NCBI RefSeq assembly: GCF_006980715.1
Contig: NZ_SBHN01000007.1
Span: 124,001 to 188,000, forward strand
Reading direction: 5' to 3'
Origin: Telmatospirillum sp. J64-1
Lineage (GTDB): Bacteria > Pseudomonadota > Alphaproteobacteria > Rhodospirillales > Magnetospirillaceae
Length of the DNA stretch: 64,000 bases
Made by a program: the position numbers and the translations under genes. Shown one piece after another: positions 14,943 to 24,545 of this stretch. Within the stretch, counting starts at the first letter, position 1, and every line of letters starts with the position of its first letter. Under the pieces are notes generated by a model that made no database searches, was not told where the DNA came from, and saw only the letters and a program-made list of their open reading frames with translations.

Positions 14943-15929
14943 ATGACCGCCGTTTTGGTCACAGGCGGTGCGGGCTATATTGGCAGCCATGCTTGCAAAG
15001 CCTTGGCGGCAGCAGGTTTCCAGCCCGTGGTTTACGATAATCTCAGCTACGGTCATCGCTCCGCTGTGCGTTGGGGGCCATTAGAGATTGGTGATATTGG
15101 TGATGGCGAACGGCTGCGGCAGGTTATCAGGCAATATGATATTTCTGCGGTCATGCATTTCGCTGCCTTCACCTCTGTCAGAGAATCAGCGATCGATCCG
15201 GGGAAATATTACCGCAACAATGTGGTGGGCACCTTGACCCTGCTTGAGGCGATGCGGGATTGCGGCATCCGCCACATGGTATTTTCCAGTACCTGCGCGA
15301 CCTATGGCATTCCCGAATTGGTCCCGATCCCGGAAACCGCTCCCCAACGGCCAATCAATCCTTATGGCGAAAGCAAGTTGATAGCCGAACGCATGCTGGC
15401 GACCTTCGAGGCCGCCTATGGCCTGCGCTGGGCCGCCTTGCGCTATTTCAATGCGGCGGGTGCCGATCCGGATGGGGAAATCGGCGAGGACCATTCGCCA
15501 GAAACCCATCTGATCCCGTTGGTTCTGGATGTGGCATTAGGGCGGCGAGATAACATCACCGTCTTCGGACGAAATTACGATACCCCTGACGGCACCTGCA
15601 TCCGCGATTACATCCATGTCAGTGATCTGGCCGAGGCCCATATCCTGGCTTTGCGCCGGGTCATGGAACATGACGCCAGTTTCGCGCTCAACCTTGGGAC
15701 CGGAGAAGGGCTGAGCGTTGCCGAAGTCATCGAGGCAGCACGCAGAATTACAGAACGACCAATCACAGTAGCAGAAGGAAAAAGACGGGAAGGAGACCCT
15801 CCCGTCCTAGTTTCCGATACAACCTTGTCCTCGGTTTTGCTTGGCTGGCGTTCCCACCGCAGTGATCTGGACAGCCTGATCGGCGATGCCTGGCGTTGGC
15901 ATAAGAGGCGTTTTAAGGATGGGACATAA
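14943..15929 (+). CDS. galE: UDP-glucose 4-epimerase
   Basis: A 328-aa short-chain dehydrogenase/reductase of the GalE type. The NAD motif GGAGYIGSH is at residues 8-16, the catalytic Ser-Thr block is FSSTCATYG, the catalytic YGESK follows, and RYFNAAGADPDGEIGEDH and CIRDYIHVSDLAEAH are characteristic of GalE. It interconverts UDP-glucose and UDP-galactose for polysaccharide synthesis. Start ATG 14943 follows AGGAGGAGAG; an upstream in-frame ATG at 14823 would overlap the yjbH remnant and has no site. It converges with the WbaP-like gene, whose stop is 38 bases away. Confidence 0.93.
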   Translation: MTAVLVTGGAGYIGSHACKALAAAGFQPVVYDNLSYGHRSAVRWGPLEIGDIGDGERLRQVIRQYDISAVMHFAAFTSVRESAIDPGKYYRNNVVGTLTLLEAMRDCGIRHMVFSSTCATYGIPELVPIPETAPQRPINPYGESKLIAERMLATFEAAYGLRWAALRYFNAAGADPDGEIGEDHSPETHLIPLVLDVALGRRDNITVFGRNYDTPDGTCIRDYIHVSDLAEAHILALRRVMEHDASFALNLGTGEGLSVAEVIEAARRITERPITVAEGKRREGDPPVLVSDTTLSSVLLGWRSHRSDLDSLIGDAWRWHKRRFKDGT

Positions 15930-15966
15930 AAGGCGGACAGGGGGAAACACTCCACCCGCAATCCGT

Positions 15967-17442
15967 TTAATACGCCCCCTGTCTCTTTAGAACCACACCT
16001 GCAGTCCTGAAGAGGATGGAGATGTCGTACCACAGGGACCAGTTCTTGACGTACCAAGCGTCGAGGAACACTCGGTGCGGATAGTCCACCTCCTGGCGAC
16101 CGCTCACCTGCCAAAGGCCGGTGATGCCGGGCTTGACGAGAAGGTAATAGGAGGTGTCTGCCCCATACCGTTGCAGTTCCGAGGCGACTATCGGCCGCGG
16201 CCCGACCAAACTCATCTCACCTCGGAGAACATTGAAAAGCTGGGGAAGCTCGTCAAGGCTCGTGCGGCGTAGAAAACGCCCGATGTCGGTAATTCGAGGG
16301 TCGTCATAAAGCTTGTAGTTCAGCTCCCACTCAGCTCGGGCTGCCGGATCGCGTGCGAGAAGATCCTGCAGGATTTGTTCGCTGTTTATGACCATCGAGC
16401 GGAACTTCAAGCAGCGAAACGGACGCCCATGTTCACCTATACGCTCATGTCCATAGAGGACCGGTCTACCGGTCCGCAGGACGAGCAAGCTAATGAGCAG
16501 GAGGACGGGGCTCAGCAGGGCGATCAGCACGCTCGCCCCGACAATGTCGAGCAGTCGCTTCATGAGGCGCGGCGCGCGACGAGCGAGATTGTTCCGCACG
16601 CGCAAGAGCAGCAACTCGCGCGCGAGCAGATGGTTGACCTCCAATCCGTAGAGCGGCATGCCACGCACAGGAGGCACCACGTCGATCGCATTGGGGCGCA
16701 TCGCGAGCATGCGCATAAGGTCAGCCGCCTGGGCATTCTGGTTTTCTTCCAGTGCAACGACGACATGCGGACCATGCGGATGGCATAGTCTTTCAAGCAG
16801 GGCCGGACTCATGGAAACCACCGGCATGCCATCAATGCACGCGGGGCAATCCTGCTCGTCATCGCCCACCTGAACCAAGCACTTAACCTCTAGGCCCAGC
16901 GTCCCTTCGGCCTTCAAGGCGGCAGCAGTCTGCCGCGCGTTGTCCCGTGCACCGATAATGACGGTAGGAATCCGCCACAGGTTGAAGCGGGTGAGCAGGA
17001 AGCGGGCGCCCTGCCGAAACAATGGGATCGCAATCAGCAGACTCAGCCACGATAACGCGACAACAACAACAGCGCCTGCATGGCCGCTGGCAAACAGGAG
17101 CGCCGCGTCGATCAAGCCTACGATCGTGAACGCCTTCGTAATTGGGCGCAACTCGTCCCACAATGGGCGGCGACGCGTGTAGAGACCAATAAGCCGAAAA
17201 TAGAGGAGGCAGCCCAGTGCCATAGGGAGGAACGGGTCAATACGCGTATCGAAAGGAACCGCCGTGCCTTCTTCGAAATTGTACCAGATGAGAGACGCCT
17301 GTGAGAGGCTATTGCGCACCAGCAGCAGACAGGCGGCAACGGAAAACAGGTCTGCAGCAATTATGGTACGCCGGCACGCTGCCTCCGCCCAACCAGTCTG
17401 CATGAAATCCGCCTCGAATGGTGGTTCCTGTGAGGCTGTCAT
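15967..17442 (-). CDS. wbaP: Undecaprenyl-phosphate sugar phosphotransferase (WbaP/ExoY type)
   Basis: A 491-aa polyprenol-phosphate hexose-1-phosphate transferase that loads the first sugar of a repeat unit onto the lipid carrier. The N-terminal 120 residues hold four hydrophobic segments. A CoA-binding-like central domain follows ([20 protein letters not shown]). A membrane re-entrant helix comes before the catalytic domain ([20 protein letters not shown]), and the catalytic part has [35 protein letters not shown] and [13 protein letters not shown]. The five-segment layout is that of WbaP (galactose-1-phosphate) rather than the short PglC form. galE, convergent beside it, could supply UDP-galactose. 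Sugar specificity is inferred. Confidence 0.9.
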   Translation of the reverse strand: MTASQEPPFEADFMQTGWAEAACRRTIIAADLFSVAACLLLVRNSLSQASLIWYNFEEGTAVPFDTRIDPFLPMALGCLLYFRLIGLYTRRRPLWDELRPITKAFTIVGLIDAALLFASGHAGAVVVVALSWLSLLIAIPLFRQGARFLLTRFNLWRIPTVIIGARDNARQTAAALKAEGTLGLEVKCLVQVGDDEQDCPACIDGMPVVSMSPALLERLCHPHGPHVVVALEENQNAQAADLMRMLAMRPNAIDVVPPVRGMPLYGLEVNHLLARELLLLRVRNNLARRAPRLMKRLLDIVGASVLIALLSPVLLLISLLVLRTGRPVLYGHERIGEHGRPFRCLKFRSMVINSEQILQDLLARDPAARAEWELNYKLYDDPRITDIGRFLRRTSLDELPQLFNVLRGEMSLVGPRPIVASELQRYGADTSYYLLVKPGITGLWQVSGRQEVDYPHRVFLDAWYVKNWSLWYDISILFRTAGVVLKRQGAY

Positions 17443-17471
17443 ATCTCCCCGCGGCTAAGATCGTTAAAAAA

Positions 17472-18479
17472 TCAAGACTTCAAAAAAGGCTTTTCTGCAG
17501 CGAACTCCGGCACCTCCATCGCTGGAGTACGAGCCGGGACTGGACGGGCTGTCGCAGCCTCGTCAGATGACCAGTAGCCGCGATTCATACTGAACCGGCG
17601 GCACCAGGCCTGAGGCAAGCGATGCCCATGAAGGCCACAATGGAAGCCGGCGTATTTTGCGATCGTGCGGATGACGAGGGAAGGCAGAAGCCATGGCGCC
17701 CCCTCTCGCAGGACGTGCAGCACCTCTGACCGGACGAATCTCCATCCTTCGCCCGTGGCATTTCCAAAGAGCTCACGGATCCACGGGTTCACACGATGGA
17801 AGGTCCCATTGTCAAAATAGCGCCGAAACTCTTCACTAATCGTGTAATCGTGCGAGTGGTAAACGGCGGCATCGGCGACATAAGCCACCTTTCGCCCTTG
17901 ATGCAGCATCCGGGCGGCAACCAGCATATCCTCACCAAAAATGGTCTTCGTCGGGAAGCCGCCGACGACATCGAGCGCTTCCATCTTATAAGCGGCGAAG
18001 GAATTGGAGGCAAAACAGGTTCTTAAGCCAAATTCGCCCAAGTCTGCGAAAGAACGGACGTGGGAGGTTTCTCCGTAATTATAAACGCGATGGTGCCGCG
18101 CCAACGCCGTTGCCTGCATGTGGGGAATCTGCCGGCCGTAACCCATGCCGATGCTCTCATCGGCCTCCAGCGCCTCGACGATCTTCCGGAAGCAATCCCG
18201 GCCTACCGGGATTGAGTCCTGCGTAAGATAGATGATGATCGGCGTCTTGACATGGCTGCGGGCCCATTCCCTCGTCCCGCCATGGTCAAAGCATCGCGTC
18301 CCAAGAGAGAGAACTCGGGCACCGAATGCCTGAAAGATCTGGGTGGTCCGGTCGCGGCTGTTACTGTCAACGACCAGAACCTCCGTCGGTTGCGCATCCT
18401 GCGCCCGCAAGGCTTCTACTACCTGAACTGCTTGGCTCTCTGCGTTTAGTGTCGGGATGATGACGGAAAAAGGGGGCAT
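17472..18479 (-). CDS. Family 2 glycosyltransferase, probable rhamnosyltransferase
   Basis: A 335-aa cytoplasmic GT-A-fold enzyme. FSVIIPTLNAESQAVQVVEAL opens the nucleotide-binding half, VLVVDSNSRDRT holds the expected acidic residue, YLTQDSIPVGRD is the DxD-like region, and FGEDMLVAARML is the acceptor-side motif. The arrangement (CFDHGGTREWA after the first domain, then TQDS) is that of dTDP-rhamnosyltransferases such as RfbF, and the rfbABCD genes lie 8 kb away. It starts 29 bases upstream of the WbaP-like gene's start and is probably co-transcribed with it. Acceptor unknown. Confidence 0.82.
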   Translation of the reverse strand: MPPFSVIIPTLNAESQAVQVVEALRAQDAQPTEVLVVDSNSRDRTTQIFQAFGARVLSLGTRCFDHGGTREWARSHVKTPIIIYLTQDSIPVGRDCFRKIVEALEADESIGMGYGRQIPHMQATALARHHRVYNYGETSHVRSFADLGEFGLRTCFASNSFAAYKMEALDVVGGFPTKTIFGEDMLVAARMLHQGRKVAYVADAAVYHSHDYTISEEFRRYFDNGTFHRVNPWIRELFGNATGEGWRFVRSEVLHVLREGAPWLLPSLVIRTIAKYAGFHCGLHGHRLPQAWCRRFSMNRGYWSSDEAATARPVPARTPAMEVPEFAAEKPFLKS

Positions 18480-18896
18480 TACAAGGATACGTAGTTTGGA
18501 ATTAGCTCAAAAGATTACCACAACCACAAAAAGACGCCACAAAAAGTGAGCGTTCAGCCCCGAAGAGGGTAAAGAGAGGTAAAACTTCTTGCACAACTAT
18601 TGCGTCGGGTATCTAGCATATGCGATATAGCCAGATAGCAGGATCCCACAGCAACAAGAATCGGGCACGTGGGGAAGGAGAGACGATCATAGGGGCAACA
18701 TGCTAGCGACCGATGTATCGAGAAACGACAGGACCGTGCATGGGCGTTCCAAGAGCAATTTTTGTTCCAACGCATGGAGCCTCACAATGACTCATGGCCG
18801 GCGCGTCAAATTCTTGGAGAATGAGGCGATATTCCCGGAAAAGTATTCCAGTTCAAGTCGAAAAAATAAGGAATAAAGCTGTTTGGCTCGCGAAGG
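18480..18896. other. Divergent intergenic region between glycosyltransferase genes
   Basis: A 417-base gap between divergent genes. It is AT-rich compared with the flanks and must contain promoters for both directions. A direct repeat GTTCCAA occurs at about 18746 and 18764. I see no reading frame with a credible start, no terminator and no RNA gene. Confidence 0.5.
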
Positions 18897-21800
18897 ATGC
18901 TTCACGCTAAGCCTAACAGGCCTGGACCAACATTTGAAAAGAGACCCAAAGTGCTGCAGGATGACCTCACGATAAAACCCGCCTCCCTACTTAGCGCCAC
19001 AGGGGAAGACTCGGTTGCCGGGGCAAAAATTCAGGGCAGTTTTGACGGTGTGCACGACGGTCGGGCCTATGGGTGGCTATGGTATCCTGATGCGCCAAGC
19101 TTAGCTCTTCGACTGCAAGTGGTGGTGCAGGGTAAGGCCATCGCTGAAGGCGTGGCTGATGTGTATCGTGAGGATCTTTTCGTTGCCGGAATCGGCGATG
19201 GCCGACATGCCTTCGTGATTCCGGTGCCTAGCCACGTTAAGGCTTCCGAGATCGAGATAAGGGCCTTAACTGACGGATATTATTTGTTGGAAGACAACCA
19301 GAACGAAGAGCGCCACCCCTTGTGCCCTCCGACGGCTCAACCAACTGCCTTCTCAATAACCTATTACCCAGATTACACAGCAACGAATCCCTATCAGTTT
19401 TTGCTTGGCGCGTCTCTACCGGATGAATTCTCAGTGACTCCGGGAACCATTGACGAAGCGCTTGAGGCCGCACAGAAGAACCCAAGAGGATTCGGAGGCC
19501 AGCCCGTATTCCATATGCACTGGACGACACCGATCATCGCCCCAGCCGCCAATAAGTGGGACGCAATACGGAGGAAGGAGCACTTTCTGGCGAAGCTTCG
19601 TAGCTTCATCAGTATGGGCGGTCTCGTAATCTGGACGGTCCACAACACGCTTTCGCATGATCGTAAGTTTCCAGACATAGAGCGTGATCTATGCGCGCAA
19701 CTGGCGCGCATAGCGTCTTTTATTCATGTTCACTCGCAAGCTGTTGTAGACGCAGTGCGAGACGAGTATAATTTGCCGGCTGATAAGATTTGGGTGATAC
19801 CTCATCCGAGCTACATTGGCGTCTACGTAAACGAAACCACAAAAGAAAAAGCTCGAATTCGACTTGGCATTCCAACAAATCACTTCGTCTACGCCTTCAT
19901 CGGCCAACTCAGGCCTTACAAGGGGATAGAAGATCTTCTCAATGCCTTTGGCGCGGTCGCAGCACATAACCCTGACAGCCATCTCCTGATTGCCGGAAGG
20001 CCCGTAGCACCGTATGAGGGAGATACCGTTTCACGGATGGCTTCTGCGTACGTTAATACGACGGTGGTTGAGCGGCACGTTCCTGATGACGAACTACAGT
20101 GGTTTTTTAACGCAGCGGATGTGGTAGTTCTACCATACCGGGACGTCCTAACGTCAGGCTCAGTTCTAAACGCACTTTCGTTTGCACGTCCAGTTGTCGC
20201 CCCGTGCCTTGGCATGATTCCTGAGGTCGTTGAAGATGGCTCGAATGGCTTCCTGTATGAGCCGTCTACCCCGGATGCCTTAGTCGAAGCGATGACTAGG
20301 GCCATTCAGGTCCGCGACGTAATCGGGGAATTTGCCGAACGGGCTTTGGAAAGCGTCCGCACCAACACCTGGGCTAATTTTGGGAAGAAGCTGGCTGACG
20401 GCATTAGAGAGGCTTCAGCAACTCACCAAGTGGAGCTTGATGTTGGCGGGATCACAAGGACCGTCACTGCGAGCCGCAGGCCCGGCCCGAATGGGCCGCA
20501 GGCACGAGTAGCTATCATCATCCTCGCCTACGGCCATCTAGATGATGTCGAACGGCTTATCACCTCGATCGAGGCTTCTTCCTTCCACGATGTGGAGATA
20601 TTCCTCATCGATAATGGTTCGCCAGGGGATCCAGCTTTTCATGAGTTAATGACCTATAAGCCTAACTCCAAAATTCGCTTCACCTGCATTAAGACCCATG
20701 AAAACCTGGGATATGCGGGCGGAAACAATGTAGGAATCGCATTCTGCCTTTCCCAGAATTTTGACTACATTTGGATATTGAATCCAGATGTTGAGGTGAC
20801 ACCGCGGGCGCTCGCCCATCTAGTGGATGCTGCGGAAAAGCATTTTGACGCGTCCGTCTTTGGAGCGGCAATCTTCTACGGGAGCGACAAACGCCGGATT
20901 TGGTCTGCCGGAGGGAAGCTGAGCTTTAATCTTGGTCTAGATGCAGGGCACCGTTATAATGGCGAACAGAAAAGCGCCCTTCCGACCGAACCATATCCAG
21001 CCGACTACTTGACCGGCGCAAGCCTATTTTGCCGCACATCAGTATTTAGGGCCGGAAATTTTATTCCCGAGGAGTATTTTCTTTATTTTGAAGAAACCCA
21101 CTGGTGCCTCCAACTGCACCGATCAGGCATTGGTCTTCTCGTTGTTCCCGCAGCCGAGCTGTACCATCACAAGCGCTCTGAAAGTGACGGGTTGCCTGCC
21201 CCTTACTACTTCTATTATTACATTCGCAACGCGCTTCTTTTTACGGAATATTTCTGCCCGAAAGCAGTCCGCACCACTAGCATGAGAATCAGAAAGAGCT
21301 TCATCGACCCTTGGCTGAGTAAAATACAACAAAATGCTCCAGATAATTATATTTTCTTCAAAAATCTGGCTGATCTAGCAATACAAGATGCAAAGAACCG
21401 CACCTATGGAATGCAGCAGCTTAATGCCGCTTTCGTTAAATCAGGTTCGCATGCCGGGCACCCTCGTTTTGAAGGCAGCCTTGATGGCGTGACGAATGGC
21501 CTAGTTTTTGGATGGCTGGTCGATCGAGAAGCGCCAGGTCAAGCTGTTGAGGTTACCGTAGAAGTTGATGGTTCCGCCGTAGCGACCAAACTCGCGGCTG
21601 ATTTTCGCGCTGATCTACAGGCAGCCGGATACGGGTGTGGAAATCACGGCTTTTCTCTGACACTACCAAACAATTTTTGCGATGGACGAGCTCACCACGT
21701 AATGGTCCGAGCTTGTGACGGCACCGAGATCGGCTTCTGCAAGGTGGCCGTTTCGCCCCGCGCTACAGCCATTGGGCGGATCGAGGGCGTGGCTGGTTAC

Positions 21801-23618
21801 CATCTCAACGGCTGGGCCTACAATCCCACCTTCGTTCGGGAAAAAGTTGCGCTTGAGGTTCTCGATGAAACGGGATTGGTAATTACGGAGGGCGTTGCAG
21901 ACCAATATCGAGCGGACTTGGCTGCAACCGGTATTGGCCACGGCTATCACGGCTTCTCCTTCAGGCTCCCTCTACACCTCCTGGATGGAAAAGAACATGA
22001 ATTTGTCATTCGGGCAGCTGCTGATTGCTCGGAGCTCTCCCGTCGGCGCATCCAAACTAAAATGCCGGTTCCCCTAGTGCCAGATGGCTCCCTTAGAGAC
22101 CAACTACGGTGGATGTTCTATAACCGTGAGACCCGCTATTCGGAGAAGTCCTCGCTCGTCAAGCATTTTGACAATGTCTCTGCAGTCCTTTCAGCGAGAT
22201 ACCGCAAAAATCCTGAAGCAGATCTTGTTTCCGTAATCATGCCGACCTTTAACCGAGCGGAAACTATTGGCAGGGCTGTGAATTCGGTATTAGCACAAAC
22301 GTACTCTAATTTTGAGCTAATCATCGTGGATGACGGCAGCACAGATGATACCGTTTCTACTATTGCTAATATGACGAGCACGGCTTCCGGAAACCGTGTG
22401 CAATTGATTGAACTGACACAAAATCGGGGAGTATCGGCGGCGAGAAATGCTGGGCTTGCAGCATCGCGGGGCGAGGTGGTTGCGTATCTCGACTCAGATA
22501 ATGAATGGCATGAAGATTTTTTGCTGATTATGGTCAACGCTCTAAAAGAAGCAGGTGCCTCATCAGCATATTGCGGCCAATCGGTATGGCACGTTGTTGG
22601 CAACGATGAGGAGCCGGTCATGGTGCGGGCAGGTGACTTTTGGCTTTCTCTGCTGGAAAACCGGAACTATATCGACTTGAACTGCTTCGTTCATACTCGG
22701 CAAGCCTACAATGATTGCGGCGGCTTCAATGAAGAAATGCGCCGCCTCGTCGACTGGGAACTTATCGCGCGTTACGCTAGATATGAGGCTCCAGCTTACG
22801 TACCAGCCCTGCTTTCCCGGTACTTCATGGGTCGGGCAGAGAATCAAATTACGCGTGTGGAGACCTATGCCGATAACTTGAAAAAGATGAATGCGACGCT
22901 ATCAAAATATCAAAGAAACAATAGAAAAGAGAATAACTTTTCCCCGTTGATAGGGATTGTCATGGCGTTTGACGTAGAGGATCTCCATAATCTGTCCGCT
23001 GCTGTGCGCTCTATGGCTCTATCCAGGTATGTTAGCGAGCTTCACATCTTGGTAAACACCGCCACGCATTTAGATGGTGTGGAACATTGGAGTTCAACAG
23101 GGTGCAAGCTAACTGTTCACAAAATTAAAGAAGCGGCTAGCGGATGGAGTAGGATTGAAGAGCTCCTTCCGCAAGCAACGGAGGACGACCGGATTGTTGT
23201 CTTAATGAAAGCTCGAGCTTTGGCATCAGATGAGGCGCTGCGCCAAATGGCAGAGGTTCTCGCTGACAATGCGACTATCGACGCTGTGATTCCACAGCGA
23301 GTCGGAAACGCTGTAAGCTCTCAACTGGACGTCTTGACTCCTTTCGCCAGTTCTACGCTACCTATAGATATGACGATACGGAAGGCAGAGAGCTTTGCGA
23401 TTAATCCGAAGAAACATGTTTTCGCGGCAGAGGTTATTGATCCGTTCTTCGTTATGCTCCGCCCAGAGGCTCTTCGAGGTATCGGAGCTGCGGCAAACAG
23501 CATCAAAGACTTTGAAGAGGGATTCAGCATAATTTCTGCTGTTCTAGAGATGGCTGCAAAAGACGTTGCCAAATGTGAGAGAGCAAGAGTCAGTGATCTA
23601 AGCTCGCCTGTCGGCTAA
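18897..23618 (+). CDS. Multi-domain glycosyltransferase (GT4 + GT2 + GT2) with three accessory domains
   Basis: A 1573-aa cytoplasmic polymer-building enzyme. Order by residue: accessory domain A1 about 44-115 (FDGVHDGRAYGWL, REDLFVAGIGDGRHAF); GT4 domain about 150-520 (FVYAFIGQLRPYKGIEDLL, DVVVLPYRDVLTSGS); first GT2 domain about 534-800 (VAIIILAYGHLDDVERLI, ENLGYAGGNNVGI, WILNPDVEVTP); A2 about 857-930 (LDGVTNGLVFGWL, RADLQAAGYGCGNHGF); A3 about 958-1027 (IEGVAGYHLNGWAYNP, RADLAATGIGHGYHGF); second GT2 domain about 1108-1340 (VSVIMPTFNRAETIGRAV, IIVDDGSTDDT, YLDSDNEW); and a C-terminal degenerate GT2-like domain from about 1348 (IGIVMAFDVEDLHNLS) lacking a clear DxD. Its G+C is lower than the neighbours. 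The ATG at 18897 has GAAGG directly against it, so GTG 18951 is an alternative start. Donor sugars are unknown. Confidence 0.85.
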   Translation: MLHAKPNRPGPTFEKRPKVLQDDLTIKPASLLSATGEDSVAGAKIQGSFDGVHDGRAYGWLWYPDAPSLALRLQVVVQGKAIAEGVADVYREDLFVAGIGDGRHAFVIPVPSHVKASEIEIRALTDGYYLLEDNQNEERHPLCPPTAQPTAFSITYYPDYTATNPYQFLLGASLPDEFSVTPGTIDEALEAAQKNPRGFGGQPVFHMHWTTPIIAPAANKWDAIRRKEHFLAKLRSFISMGGLVIWTVHNTLSHDRKFPDIERDLCAQLARIASFIHVHSQAVVDAVRDEYNLPADKIWVIPHPSYIGVYVNETTKEKARIRLGIPTNHFVYAFIGQLRPYKGIEDLLNAFGAVAAHNPDSHLLIAGRPVAPYEGDTVSRMASAYVNTTVVERHVPDDELQWFFNAADVVVLPYRDVLTSGSVLNALSFARPVVAPCLGMIPEVVEDGSNGFLYEPSTPDALVEAMTRAIQVRDVIGEFAERALESVRTNTWANFGKKLADGIREASATHQVELDVGGITRTVTASRRPGPNGPQARVAIIILAYGHLDDVERLITSIEASSFHDVEIFLIDNGSPGDPAFHELMTYKPNSKIRFTCIKTHENLGYAGGNNVGIAFCLSQNFDYIWILNPDVEVTPRALAHLVDAAEKHFDASVFGAAIFYGSDKRRIWSAGGKLSFNLGLDAGHRYNGEQKSALPTEPYPADYLTGASLFCRTSVFRAGNFIPEEYFLYFEETHWCLQLHRSGIGLLVVPAAELYHHKRSESDGLPAPYYFYYYIRNALLFTEYFCPKAVRTTSMRIRKSFIDPWLSKIQQNAPDNYIFFKNLADLAIQDAKNRTYGMQQLNAAFVKSGSHAGHPRFEGSLDGVTNGLVFGWLVDREAPGQAVEVTVEVDGSAVATKLAADFRADLQAAGYGCGNHGFSLTLPNNFCDGRAHHVMVRACDGTEIGFCKVAVSPRATAIGRIEGVAGYHLNGWAYNPTFVREKVALEVLDETGLVITEGVADQYRADLAATGIGHGYHGFSFRLPLHLLDGKEHEFVIRAAADCSELSRRRIQTKMPVPLVPDGSLRDQLRWMFYNRETRYSEKSSLVKHFDNVSAVLSARYRKNPEADLVSVIMPTFNRAETIGRAVNSVLAQTYSNFELIIVDDGSTDDTVSTIANMTSTASGNRVQLIELTQNRGVSAARNAGLAASRGEVVAYLDSDNEWHEDFLLIMVNALKEAGASSAYCGQSVWHVVGNDEEPVMVRAGDFWLSLLENRNYIDLNCFVHTRQAYNDCGGFNEEMRRLVDWELIARYARYEAPAYVPALLSRYFMGRAENQITRVETYADNLKKMNATLSKYQRNNRKENNFSPLIGIVMAFDVEDLHNLSAAVRSMALSRYVSELHILVNTATHLDGVEHWSSTGCKLTVHKIKEAASGWSRIEELLPQATEDDRIVVLMKARALASDEALRQMAEVLADNATIDAVIPQRVGNAVSSQLDVLTPFASSTLPIDMTIRKAESFAINPKKHVFAAEVIDPFFVMLRPEALRGIGAAANSIKDFEEGFSIISAVLEMAAKDVAKCERARVSDLSSPVG

Positions 23619-23648
23619 CGGATCCACGATTACTAGGGGAGGATGATT

Positions 23649-24431
23649 GTGACGGCAGACAAAAATAAAGGCGCTGAAGGGCAGCATGAAGATGCTTCCG
23701 CCACAGACCGCATTACGCATTACAAAAAGTACATTCAGCACTACCAAGCTCATTGTGACCGATGGTTGCCTCGGTTGGCTGATGTAAAAGGAAAACGTAT
23801 ACTTGTATTGGGATCTGGCTGGGGAACGGAAGTGCTATGGTGCTTGCGCAATGGCGCACTTGATGTGGTAGGTGTCGACCCAGCAGACAGACCAACACAA
23901 CCACTTGATGCTGCTATTGAGGAACTACCAGAACCGGTCGCGGGCACTTTCAAACTCATTCGTGGGAACATCATTGATCTAAGAGGGGGGCAAGATTTTG
24001 ACGTAATCCTCTCCAATAATGTTGTTGAACATATCGATTCATTGAAGGCGACATTTTTCAGTTTCAGAAGGTTCCTAAAACCGGATGGCCGCGTGTCGAT
24101 ATTTTCAGACCCTCTGTACTATAGTTCTGCAGGATCACACTTGCCGCTCTCGGCATGGGAGCATCTCTATAAGGAAGAGGATGAATTCCCGGCAGAGATT
24201 ACAGGGAGACAGCGCAGCGAGTTTCGACACATGCTTAACAGACTGACCTTCATGGAGTATCTCTCTGTATTCCGAGAGTCAGGGTTTATCCTTGAAGACC
24301 TTTTTATTATACCCGACCGACATCTCCGACATTTTACGTCCGTATGGCCGCGCATTCAAAGAAAAGCCTTTCCCTTAGACCTATGTCTTGAAGGATTCGG
24401 GTGTCGTCTTGCCTATCCGTCCGCCTATTAA
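23649..24431 (+). CDS. SAM-dependent methyltransferase
   Basis: A 260-aa class I methyltransferase. Motif I is GKRILVLGSGWGTEVLW (about residues 50-65), followed by an acidic residue in VVGVDPAD, NIIDLRGGQDFDVILSNNVVEHI (motifs II-III, cited in two parts: NIIDLRGGQDFD and VILSNNVVEHI) and FRRFLKPDGRVSIFSDP. I prefer GTG 23649, six bases after AGGGGAGG, over the ATG 23643 that touches the site. It starts 30 bases after the giant glycosyltransferase and shares its low G+C, so the two probably arrived and are transcribed together. Likely target: a sugar or chain end of the polysaccharide. Confidence 0.8.
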   Translation: MTADKNKGAEGQHEDASATDRITHYKKYIQHYQAHCDRWLPRLADVKGKRILVLGSGWGTEVLWCLRNGALDVVGVDPADRPTQPLDAAIEELPEPVAGTFKLIRGNIIDLRGGQDFDVILSNNVVEHIDSLKATFFSFRRFLKPDGRVSIFSDPLYYSSAGSHLPLSAWEHLYKEEDEFPAEITGRQRSEFRHMLNRLTFMEYLSVFRESGFILEDLFIIPDRHLRHFTSVWPRIQRKAFPLDLCLEGFGCRLAYPSAY

Positions 24432-24545
24432 TTTTATTTCTCATTTGTAAAATTAGGCTGAGTTTATGAAACGGAAGAGCCAGACGAGAGTGAAGCTCGC
24501 CGAGACATAGTAGCGGACCTCTGTAAAAAGGCTTCGTGTATATCC

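Noticed and set aside
24430-24454. AATTTTA/TAAAATT hairpin after the methyltransferase as a terminator
   Set aside because: The stem is only seven A-T-rich pairs and no T-run follows; too weak to call.
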